Shown in pieces: positions 1 through 5,685 of a stretch of DNA of 5,685 nt; positions within the stretch are counted from its first letter, which is position 1; each line of letters starts with the position of its first letter. The notes under the pieces were generated by a model, which was not told the DNA's origin, did no database searches, and saw only the letters and a list, made by a program, of their open reading frames with translations. The stretch spans positions 8,303 through 13,987 of the forward strand of contig DDFO01000044.1 of NCBI GenBank assembly GCA_002337215.1, read 5' to 3'. Both the position numbers and the translations under genes were made by a program. The DNA is from Phycisphaerales bacterium UBA1926 (GTDB lineage Bacteria; Planctomycetota; Phycisphaerae; Phycisphaerales; UBA1924).

Positions 1-28
1 CTCCTCGGAGGCCCGCCGTTTTCTTTTG
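1..28 (+). terminator. Possible right arm and T-tract of an intrinsic terminator
   Basis: The window opens with a GC-rich stretch ending in GGCCCGCCG, followed at once by a T-rich run (TTTTCTTTT, about 19-27). A GC-rich arm running straight into a T-tract is the form of the 3' half of a Rho-independent terminator for a gene reading rightward from before the window. The left arm would lie upstream of position 1 and cannot be seen, so the hairpin is inferred, not observed. If correct, the sulfatase-esterase pair starts its own transcription unit. Confidence 0.3.
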
Positions 29-35
29 TCACAGC

Positions 36-59
36 GGGGGAGTGGGGGGGGGAGCGGGG
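36..59 (+). other. G-rich tract, candidate G-quadruplex
   Basis: Three G-runs of 5, 9 and 4 bases (36-40, 44-52, 56-59) are separated by AGT and AGC. The nine-G run can supply two four-G tracts with a one-base loop, so the segment meets the usual pattern of four G-tracts with short loops. It lies about 200 bases before the sulfatase start on the coding strand. Whether it folds, or is even transcribed, is unknown. A chance purine-rich run in a high-GC genome is the alternative. Confidence 0.35.
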
Positions 60-128
60 AGAGGTGTGTTGATCCTTCCGATCGGGTTCGGATCGAGATC
101 GCCGTCTGCGATTCTCCGTTCAACGGGA

Positions 129-173
129 TGTCAACCCCATCTGCTTGTCAACCGCAGCGCGTGCTTTGTCAGC
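129..173 (+). promoter_or_regulatory. TGTCA motif cluster upstream of the sulfatase
   Basis: TGTCAAC occurs at 129-135 and 146-152, and TGTCAGC at 167-173, all in the same orientation and 17 and 21 bases apart. The last two sit in a longer similar context (TGCTTGTCAACCGC and TGCTTTGTCAGCGC), which makes an imperfect direct repeat about two helical turns apart. A further TGTCA is at 27-31. This could be an operator or could include -35-like elements (TTGTCA), but no convincing -10 box lies at the right spacing. The regulatory role is inference only. Confidence 0.2.
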
Positions 174-242
174 GCCACTGCGGTGTCCGAACAGCCGCTA
201 TCTTCATCTGACCGGTTCCGGGCGTCACCAGCCCGACAACAC

Positions 243-247
243 GAGGA
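243..247 (+). promoter_or_regulatory. Ribosome binding site of the sulfatase gene
   Basis: GAGGA matches the anti-Shine-Dalgarno sequence and is separated by nine bases from the ATG at 257. It supports that ATG, which also opens a good signal peptide, as the true start. A small hairpin (CGGGC at 219-223, GCCCG at 231-235, seven-base loop) lies just upstream and leaves this site free. Confidence 0.6.
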
Positions 248-256
248 ACGCTCCAC

Positions 257-1750
257 ATGACTCACAGACCGATTCTGCTCCTGGCTTTTCTCGCGACGGC
301 GCTCTGTACGGCGCTATCAACTGCGCAGCCGATGAACGCCGTCCTGATCGTTGCAGACGATTTCGGCTGGGCCGACATCGGTGCGAACAACCCGAACTGC
401 TTCTACGAGACGCCGAACCTGGATCGGCTCGCGGCGAGTGGCGTGAACTTCACGCGCGGCTACGCGGCGGCTCCCGTGTGCAGCCCGACACGGGTGAGCA
501 TCATGTCGGGCGTCAGCCCCGCGCTCGACGCGGCGACCGAATGGTTCGGCGAAGGCCCTTCCCGCAGCGAGCGGTTCCTGAGCGCGGATCGGATCAATCA
601 CCTGCCGACCGCCCGGCCCACGATCGCCGAGTATCACCGCGCCGCGGGCTACGAGACGTTCTTTGCCGGCAAGTGGCACCTGGGCGGGCACGAGCGGCAC
701 CTCCCGCAGAACCGGGGATTCGACGTCAACATCGCGGGGTGCGACAAGGGCAACCCGGGCTGGAAGGGCGGGTACTTCGCACCGTACGCGGACTTCATCG
801 GGCTCGACGCGCCCGAGGGCGAGCACCTCCCCGCTCGGCTCACGGACGAGACCATCGACTGGATCCGTTCCCGGGATGGCGAACAACCCTTCCTCGCGGT
901 GCTCAGTTATTACTCGGTGCACACGCCGCTGCAAGGACGCGAGGATCTGGTCGAGAAGTACCGCAAGAGGGCGGCGGCGATGGGGCTCGATCAGGACGAT
1001 CGGTACACCGACGAGGAGCAGATCTGGCCCGGCAACACCGCACGCAAGGTCCGCATCCGGCAGGACAACGCCGTGTACGCCGCGATGGTCGAGGCGATGG
1101 ACGAGCACATCGGGCGTTTGCTCGATTCGATCGACGACGCCGGGCTCCGCGAGAACACGATCGTGATGTTCGTCTCCGACAACGGTGGTTTGAGCACGTC
1201 CGAGGGGTCACCGACATCCAACGTGCCCCTGCGCGGCGGGAAAGGCTGGCTCTACGAGGGCGGGATCCGTGTGCCCTTCATGATGCGTTGGCCTGGCGTA
1301 ACCGAGGCCGGCACGACGGTCGGGACCGCCGTGCACACGAGCGACATCGTGCCGACGATCCTCGACGCGACCGGCGCCGGCACCCATCTCCGCGACGGGC
1401 GGTTTCCCCCCTCCCGCCTCGAAGGCGTATCGCTCCGCCGCGTTGTTTCGGCTGAGCCCCTCGACCGTGCGCTCGCGTTCCACTACCCGCACTACGGCAA
1501 CCAGGGCGGGTTTCCGGGAGGCGTGCTGATGCGCGGCGACATGAAGTACATCCTGCGCTACGAGGACGGCAAAGAGCAGCTCTTCGATCTCGGTGCCGAC
1601 CTGGGCGAGCAGAACGATCTCGCGGAGGCGCGGTCCGAGACGGTCGACCAGATGCGCCGTGAGCTGCTCGGCTGGCTCGATCGCCACCACGCCCGGTTCC
1701 TGACCGCGAAGCCGGGTGGGCTGAACCCGTGGCAGCCCGCGGTTGATTGA
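257..1750 (+). CDS. Secreted S1-family sulfatase (arylsulfatase-like, formylglycine-dependent)
   Basis: A 497-residue sulfatase of the alkaline-phosphatase superfamily, expected to hydrolyse a sulfate ester on a carbohydrate outside the cytoplasm. Residues 1-23 form a Sec signal peptide (Arg4, a hydrophobic stretch, probable cleavage after STA before QP). Family landmarks appear in order: the metal-binding pair Asp34-Asp35 in VADDFGWAD; the maturation motif CSPTR with Cys75, which a formylglycine-generating or anaerobic maturase would convert; GKWHLG with Lys139 and His141; His222 in YYSVHTPLQ; Asp308-Asn309 in SDNGG; and Lys329 in LRGGKGW. The C-terminal subdomain includes HYPHYGNQGG (409-418) and a KYILRYEDGKEQLFDL-type strand pair (430-445). 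Length is normal for the family and every core residue is present. One oddity is that the usual TGR following the maturation motif is SGV (84-86). The substrate is unknown; the RGFD (153-156) and GGYFAPY (171-177) segments resemble carbohydrate sulfatases of Planctomycetota and Bacteroidota. It is the first gene of a probable operon with the esterase 21 bases downstream. No maturase gene is visible. Confidence 0.95.
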   Translation: MTHRPILLLAFLATALCTALSTAQPMNAVLIVADDFGWADIGANNPNCFYETPNLDRLAASGVNFTRGYAAAPVCSPTRVSIMSGVSPALDAATEWFGEGPSRSERFLSADRINHLPTARPTIAEYHRAAGYETFFAGKWHLGGHERHLPQNRGFDVNIAGCDKGNPGWKGGYFAPYADFIGLDAPEGEHLPARLTDETIDWIRSRDGEQPFLAVLSYYSVHTPLQGREDLVEKYRKRAAAMGLDQDDRYTDEEQIWPGNTARKVRIRQDNAVYAAMVEAMDEHIGRLLDSIDDAGLRENTIVMFVSDNGGLSTSEGSPTSNVPLRGGKGWLYEGGIRVPFMMRWPGVTEAGTTVGTAVHTSDIVPTILDATGAGTHLRDGRFPPSRLEGVSLRRVVSAEPLDRALAFHYPHYGNQGGFPGGVLMRGDMKYILRYEDGKEQLFDLGADLGEQNDLAEARSETVDQMRRELLGWLDRHHARFLTAKPGGLNPWQPAVD

Positions 1751-1760
1751 AAGTCCGAAC

Positions 1761-1764
1761 GGAG
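1761..1764 (+). promoter_or_regulatory. Ribosome binding site of the esterase gene
   Basis: GGAG lies seven bases before the ATG at 1772, inside the 21-base gap after the sulfatase stop. The short gap leaves no room for a separate promoter and supports co-transcription with independent translation initiation. Confidence 0.6.
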
Positions 1765-1771
1765 CCTCTCC

Positions 1772-3223
1772 ATGAAGCGATCTGTCGTTGTCAGCGTGTC
1801 AGTTCTCAGCGGCGTGTTGGGTCAAGCAGCGCACGCGCAGCCCGATGTTGCCGATCTCTTTGCCGACGGGATGGTGATCCAGGCGGACCGCGACGCGCCG
1901 GTCTGGGGATGGGCCGAGCCGGGTTCGCGTGTCGAGGTCTCCGGCTCATGGGGAGAGTCGCGGGAGACAACCGCCACCGATGCCGGCACGTGGCAGGTCG
2001 AACTGCCGACCCCCCCGCCCGGTGGGCCGTTCGAGATGACGTTCTCCGACCCGTCCGGCTCGCGCACGATCGGCGATGTGCTGTCGGGCGAGGTCTGGAT
2101 CGCGAGCGGCCAATCGAACATGCACATGCGCGTGCGGTACCTGAGGCCGCAGTACAGGGGCGTGATCGGCAGGCGGGACGCGATCGCGACCTCCGACGAC
2201 CCCATGCTGCGGGTGCTCGATGTCCAGGAGCGGGTCTCGGCGACGCCCTTGCGTGAGACCAACGGCACGTGGACGAAGGCGTCGCCCGAGTCCACCGGCG
2301 ATTTCAGCGCGGTCGCGTACTTCTTCGGCAGGGCGCTGCGCGAGCGTCTGGGCGTCCCCGTGGGTGTCATCACGACGGACTGGGGCGGCACACGGGCCGA
2401 GGCGTGGACCCCCCTCGACGATCTCGCGCCCTTCCCGGGGGTCGCGGACGACGTCGCCGCGGTCCGCGCGATGGCGGACGCAAACGAGACCGGCGACAAG
2501 GCGCCGGCCGGCCTGAATCACAACTCTCCCGCCGCGCTCTACCACGGCATGATCGCCCCGCTCGGGAACTTCGCCGCCCGGGGCTTCGTCTGGTACCAGG
2601 GCGAATCGAACCGGCAGAACGCGAACGAGTACGCGGAGCTCTTCCCGACGATGATCGGCGCGTGGCGGCGCGACACCGCGAACCCCGATGCGAGCTTCCT
2701 GTACGTGCAGATCGCGCCGTTCCGATACGGCAAGGAGACCGACGACCGGACGGCGTGGGTCCGTGAATCGCAGCGGCGTTCCCTCCGCGTACCCAACACC
2801 GCGATGGTGGTCACCGCGGACATCGGCGAGCCCCGCGATATCCATCCGCGCCAGAAACGCGCGGTCGGCGACAGGCTCGCGCTCGCCTCGCTCGCGCTGA
2901 CCTACGGGGTCGAAGATGATTCAGCGCTCTGCCCCGTGCCGCGCGGCGCACGCCGATCGGGCGAGGGCGTCGCCGTCGCGTTCGAGCACACGGGAGGCGG
3001 CTTGGTGAGCACCCAGGTCTCTCCGACGGGGTTCGAGTTCCGCACTGCGGACGGTGCGTGGCACGCCGCCACTGCGGAGATCAGCGTTGACCGGGTGATG
3101 CTGCAGGGGCCGGGCATCCGCGACGCGACCGAGGTCCGGTACCTGTGGTCGCCCTACCACGTCGGCACGCTCTTCGATACGCGGTCGCTGCCGGCGTCCC
3201 CGTTCGTGCTCCCGATCGAGTAA
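1772..3223 (+). CDS. Secreted sialate O-acetylesterase-family carbohydrate esterase (SGNH/GDSL-like)
   Basis: A 483-residue protein expected to remove O-acetyl groups from a glycan outside the cytoplasm. A Sec signal peptide covers residues 1-22 (cleavage after AHA, before QP). Residues about 25-95 form the N-terminal beta-sandwich typical of the family, seen in LFADGMVIQ and APVWGWAEPGS. The SGNH catalytic domain follows: GEVWIASGQSNM carries the nucleophile Ser115; WGGTRAEAW (204-212) supplies the oxyanion-hole Gly; WYQGESN (274-280) is the conserved third block; and DIHP (356-359) carries Asp356 and the catalytic His358. The C-terminal strand region ends in LPASPF (473-478), a common family ending. 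All catalytic elements are intact and the length is normal. The family name is historical: members also act on acetylated plant and algal polysaccharides, so sialic acid need not be the substrate. Co-transcription with the sulfatase suggests a glycan carrying both sulfate and acetyl groups. No transmembrane anchor is apparent apart from the signal peptide. Confidence 0.92.
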   Translation: MKRSVVVSVSVLSGVLGQAAHAQPDVADLFADGMVIQADRDAPVWGWAEPGSRVEVSGSWGESRETTATDAGTWQVELPTPPPGGPFEMTFSDPSGSRTIGDVLSGEVWIASGQSNMHMRVRYLRPQYRGVIGRRDAIATSDDPMLRVLDVQERVSATPLRETNGTWTKASPESTGDFSAVAYFFGRALRERLGVPVGVITTDWGGTRAEAWTPLDDLAPFPGVADDVAAVRAMADANETGDKAPAGLNHNSPAALYHGMIAPLGNFAARGFVWYQGESNRQNANEYAELFPTMIGAWRRDTANPDASFLYVQIAPFRYGKETDDRTAWVRESQRRSLRVPNTAMVVTADIGEPRDIHPRQKRAVGDRLALASLALTYGVEDDSALCPVPRGARRSGEGVAVAFEHTGGGLVSTQVSPTGFEFRTADGAWHAATAEISVDRVMLQGPGIRDATEVRYLWSPYHVGTLFDTRSLPASPFVLPIE

Positions 3224-3225
3224 CC

Positions 3226-3249
3226 GGTCAGTCTTCCGCGAACCTGACC
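3226..3249. terminator. Hairpin at the convergent gene junction, possible bidirectional terminator
   Basis: GGTCAG (3226-3231) and CTGACC (3244-3249) form a perfect six-base inverted repeat. Between them TTC (3234-3236) and GAA (3240-3242) could add three more pairs around a CGC loop. The structure starts three bases after the esterase stop and covers the stop codon of the opposing glycosidase gene. Neither strand has a T-tract after the stem, so it is not a classical intrinsic terminator. It may block readthrough or protect the 3' ends of both transcripts, or be chance. Confidence 0.3.
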
Positions 3250-5685
3250 TCGATCTCCGCTGCCGAGGCGAAGGCGCCCCCGTTTGCCGATGACTTCGCC
3301 ACCAGGCGGACAAAGCGGACTTCCGTCGGTTCCCAAGACACCCGCTTCGTCTCCTTGGAGTTGGCCCACGCGCCCTCCGCGATGGTGCGCCAGTTGTAGC
3401 CGGCGTCGCTGACTTCAACGGCCCACTCTCCGATCCGTCCGTTGCTCATGTCCTGACGTGGTGTGTAGACCAGCCCGCTGACCCGGCGCGTGTTCCCGAG
3501 GTCGATGCGGAGCGTGTGAGGCGGGCTGGTGAGGTCCTTGCCCCAGGGCGTGTGCCAGAACGTGTCGGCCGAACCGTCGATGGCTTTGCTCACGCCGTAC
3601 CCCCTCGCGGAACTGCTCGCGGTGACGAGCACACCGGCGGCCTGCATCGCGGAGGGCTCACGGAACGCACGGCGGAGTTCCCAGAGCGGGATCTCATCGG
3701 TCGGCGCGAACGCATCGCTCGCGGCGTACCGCAGCAGGCTCGAACGGAGTTGCCTCGTCGCGGGGCGATTCTCAAGATTGTCGTGCAAGTCGATCGAGCA
3801 GACCAGCAGCCGACCGGGCGGCGTGTCGGCTTCGAATGGGACAAGGCACTCGAACGCGAGCGAGAGCCCGCGCGCCCGATACCAGTCGTCCACGGCCCGC
3901 ACGATCGGCTCGACGGGTGTCGCGGTGAACCCCATCGGCATCGGCTTCGAGTCCGACATCACGTCCCACCATTGCCAGTCTTGGTGTGTCTCGGTCGGGA
4001 ACCCGTCCAGGGCGGGATGATCATCATCGATCAGCAGCCCGACGACGTGCTCGCGCTGCGAGGAGAACGTGACGCGGTTCCAGAAGATCGGGCGGAATGT
4101 CCCGAACGTGTCGCCCTCGACGCGCTCGGGATCGACGAACAGCGCGACCCGGCCGCCCGATCGCAGGCGATCGATCGCCGCCTCGTTAAGAGCGCGGGCG
4201 ATATGCACCGCGTCAGCGTTGGGCTCGGTCGGCAGTTCGCGGGGATACACCCAGATCCGCCAGGAGTTCTCGATGGGAGAACTCGAGCGAGAATCCGCGA
4301 GCGAGGCCCGGAGTTCCGCCGAGATCGGCGCACTGATCGAAGCAGACGCGGAACTGAGATCGACGCTGATCGCTCCGACGGACGCAACGCCTCGCTCCCG
4401 CTGCGAGACATCGAACTGTCCCGACGCGAGCACGTCCCCATCGTCGGTGGCGAGTTCATACGTGCACACAGACTCGATCGGCCCGGGCCCGTAGTGCGCG
4501 AGGTCGATCGTTGCTTCGAAGGTTTCGTCGGTGTGCCAGATGAACGAGTCCATCCGCGACAGCAGCACGGTCGGCCCGGCGAAGCGACGGTATTGCTCGG
4601 CGGTGATGTACGGCTTCGGCTTCCAGAACGCGTCCACGACGCCGACCGGGGCGACACCCTGGCCCGTGAAGTCCTGGAGCCCCAGCAACTGGAACCCGCC
4701 CAGCCCAGGCGTCCGCAGCGCCGCCTCGATCTCGGCCTTGTACAGCAAGGTCTGGAACGCGCCGGTTGCCCCGACGAACGCATCGGTGAGGTGATCGATG
4801 CCGCCCCGCACCGCCATGTCCTCCATGGCGCTGTGGTAGTCGGCACGCAGGAAGCCCTTGAAATCCTCGGCGTGCTCCGGGTCGGGGGTCGCGGTCCACT
4901 GGCCGATCTCGTGCGAGATGATGGGCCGATCGAACCGCTCCACGAACGCCCGGTAGTCGAGGTCGTTCCGAGGCGGGTCGGCGAGCCGGAGCCCCGGGTA
5001 GAGCTGGAGGCGGATGTCCTGCGGGATGTGGTACTCGCTCGCTTCGGCGGTCGGCCAGCCCGCCGCGACCGAGTAGAGCCGGCGCGGGTCACGCTCGCGC
5101 CACCTCATCACCAGCGGCTCGACCTTGTCCGAACCCGTCCAGAGTCGCTCCCCGTTGCCCCACATCTCGTTGCCGACGCACAGGAACGCGAACGACGGGT
5201 GGTTGCCGTACGCGCGGAGCATCCGGTCGCCCTCGGCCATCAGCCAATCCTCGAGCCCGTTTCCGTCGTCGAGCGAAGGCCAGGTCGAGACCTCGGGCTG
5301 GAGGTACACACCGAGACGATCCGCCGCGACGAACGCGGCCTTCGGCGGGCACCACGAATGGAATCGGATGTGGTTGAGGCCGAACGCTTTGACGGTCCCG
5401 AAGATCTCGAGCCACGATTCGACATCGGTAGGCGGATAGCCGGTGTCCGGGAAGATCGCGCAGTCGAGCGCGCCCCGCATGAGCGTGGGCTCGCCGTTGA
5501 CCAGGAACCGCGTGCCGTCGGTGGTGATCTCTCGGAGGCCGAACGTCGTCGAGACATCGTCTCGCTGCTCGCCGGCGTCATCGATCAGACCCGCCCGCAG
5601 GGTGTAGACCGCCGGGTTGAACTCATCCCAATGCTGCACAGCCTCGGGGAGTGACCAGGTGAAGGCAAACCCGCCGTGATCGCCC
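3228..5685 (-). CDS. Glycoside hydrolase family 2 enzyme with amidotransferase-like and CBM32-like domains (N-terminus outside window)
   Basis: An open frame enters from the right edge and gives 818 visible residues, numbered here from the codon at 5684; the stop TGA is at 3228-3230. Residues 1-53 are the end of the GH2 Ig-like sandwich (WDEFNPAVYTL, then FGLREI). About 60-375 is the TIM barrel, with DTGYPPTDVESW, GLNHIRFHSWCPP, the acid/base Glu173 in VGNEMWG and the probable nucleophile Glu259 in ISHEIGQW. The 86-residue gap between these glutamates suits retaining GH2 enzymes. After a beta-rich part and a Ser/Ala-rich linker (about 440-470), residues 488-675 resemble the flavodoxin/amidotransferase-like domain of this subgroup (LRSGGRVALFVDP, TETHQDWQWWD, GRLLVCSIDL). 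Residues 675-818 form an F5/8-type (CBM32-like) domain (SKAIDGSADTFWHT, LRIDLGNTRRVSGLVYTPRQD, VRFVRLVA). The usual N-terminal sugar-binding domain, probably about 300 residues, and any signal peptide lie beyond the window. It likely releases a terminal sugar (galactosidase- or glucuronidase-like), but the specificity cannot be read. The GTG at 5637-5639 lies inside the Ig-like domain and is not the start. Confidence 0.93.
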   Translation of the reverse strand, partial: GDHGGFAFTWSLPEAVQHWDEFNPAVYTLRAGLIDDAGEQRDDVSTTFGLREITTDGTRFLVNGEPTLMRGALDCAIFPDTGYPPTDVESWLEIFGTVKAFGLNHIRFHSWCPPKAAFVAADRLGVYLQPEVSTWPSLDDGNGLEDWLMAEGDRMLRAYGNHPSFAFLCVGNEMWGNGERLWTGSDKVEPLVMRWRERDPRRLYSVAAGWPTAEASEYHIPQDIRLQLYPGLRLADPPRNDLDYRAFVERFDRPIISHEIGQWTATPDPEHAEDFKGFLRADYHSAMEDMAVRGGIDHLTDAFVGATGAFQTLLYKAEIEAALRTPGLGGFQLLGLQDFTGQGVAPVGVVDAFWKPKPYITAEQYRRFAGPTVLLSRMDSFIWHTDETFEATIDLAHYGPGPIESVCTYELATDDGDVLASGQFDVSQRERGVASVGAISVDLSSASASISAPISAELRASLADSRSSSPIENSWRIWVYPRELPTEPNADAVHIARALNEAAIDRLRSGGRVALFVDPERVEGDTFGTFRPIFWNRVTFSSQREHVVGLLIDDDHPALDGFPTETHQDWQWWDVMSDSKPMPMGFTATPVEPIVRAVDDWYRARGLSLAFECLVPFEADTPPGRLLVCSIDLHDNLENRPATRQLRSSLLRYAASDAFAPTDEIPLWELRRAFREPSAMQAAGVLVTASSSARGYGVSKAIDGSADTFWHTPWGKDLTSPPHTLRIDLGNTRRVSGLVYTPRQDMSNGRIGEWAVEVSDAGYNWRTIAEGAWANSKETKRVSWEPTEVRFVRLVAKSSANGGAFASAAEIEVRFAED
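4264..4284. repeat. Perfect 8-bp inverted repeat inside the glycosidase gene
   Basis: GAGTTCTC (4264-4271) and GAGAACTC (4277-4284) are exact reverse complements around a five-base loop. The repeat falls in the part of the GH2 gene encoding the Ser-rich linker (SSSPIENSW) before the amidotransferase-like domain. It could form an mRNA hairpin that slows ribosomes between domains. With no T-tract and a continuous reading frame, it is not a terminator. Chance is a serious alternative. Confidence 0.4.

Noticed and set aside
71..100. Overlapping GATC-rich inverted repeats (CCGATCGG at 78-85; GATCC and GGATC arms at 71-75 and 90-94)
   Set aside because: GATC and CGATCG words recur throughout the coding regions of this window, so a local cluster is weak evidence for an operator or attachment site.
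166..204. A sigma-70 promoter from TTGTCA (166-171) and TATCTT (199-204)
   Set aside because: The spacer would be 27 bases, far from the usual 16-18, and no better pair was found in the region.
26..260. Short frames in the leader (26-211, and 42-260 ending in an ATGA overlap with the sulfatase start)
   Set aside because: The ATGA overlap looks like translational coupling, but the starts lie in the G-run, there is no distinct ribosome binding site, and the predicted peptides resemble no protein family. A leader peptide cannot be fully excluded.
257..307. Possible lipoprotein signal at Cys17 of the sulfatase
   Set aside because: The residues before Cys17 (Ala-Leu) lack the small residue needed at position -1 of a lipobox, and a better signal peptidase I site follows at STA before QP.
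145..1455. A 436-codon plus-strand frame overlapping the sulfatase gene
   Set aside because: It is Arg-rich and low in hydrophobic residues, and it overlaps the sulfatase, whose catalytic motifs are continuous in the other frame.
1946..2845. A 299-codon minus-strand frame inside the esterase gene
   Set aside because: The composition is rich in Arg, Val, Gly and Asp with no domain; it mirrors the third-position GC bias of the sense gene.
3516..5654. A 712-codon open frame on the plus strand, fully antisense to the GH2 gene
   Set aside because: Its product is dominated by Arg, Gly, Pro, Asp and Glu, with no recognisable domain or hydrophobic core. The minus strand encodes a clear multi-domain GH2. 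Long antisense frames are expected in high-GC genes that use G/C at third positions.

Overview
The window is high-GC DNA (strong G/C bias at third codon positions) from a bacterium that breaks down complex polysaccharides. The best fit is a Planctomycetota member, possibly of the Phycisphaerae type, with other PVC bacteria as alternatives. This rests on gene content and on the style of the secreted sulfatase and sialate-esterase-like proteins. No rRNA or other phylogenetic marker is present, so the assignment is inference.

Layout. Positions 1-256 are non-coding and appear to hold the tail of an upstream transcription terminator, a very G-rich tract, repeated TGTCA motifs and the ribosome binding site of the first gene. 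Positions 257-1750 (+) encode a secreted, formylglycine-dependent S1 sulfatase. Twenty-one bases later, 1772-3223 (+) encodes a secreted SGNH-type carbohydrate O-acetylesterase of the 'sialate O-acetylesterase' family. These two genes almost certainly form an operon. Four bases beyond the second stop codon, a convergent gene on the minus strand (3228 to beyond 5685) encodes a large family 2 glycoside hydrolase. It carries a flavodoxin/amidotransferase-like domain and a C-terminal F5/8-type (CBM32-like) carbohydrate-binding domain. Its N-terminus lies outside the window.

How the genes fit together. Sulfatase, O-acetylesterase and exo-acting glycosidase together make up a de-decoration and trimming set for a sulfated, acetylated glycan, such as an algal or mucin-like polysaccharide. 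The sulfatase and esterase would strip sulfate and acetyl groups, and the GH2 would then remove the exposed terminal sugar. No transporter, SusC/SusD pair, regulator or polysaccharide lyase is visible, so the exact substrate cannot be read from this window.

All three enzymes keep their key catalytic residues and show no frameshift. I found no mobile element, CRISPR array, tRNA, rRNA or clearly new system. The more notable points are a changed auxiliary position after the sulfatase maturation motif, the GH2 domain architecture, the tight convergent junction with a hairpin across it, and the G-rich leader.
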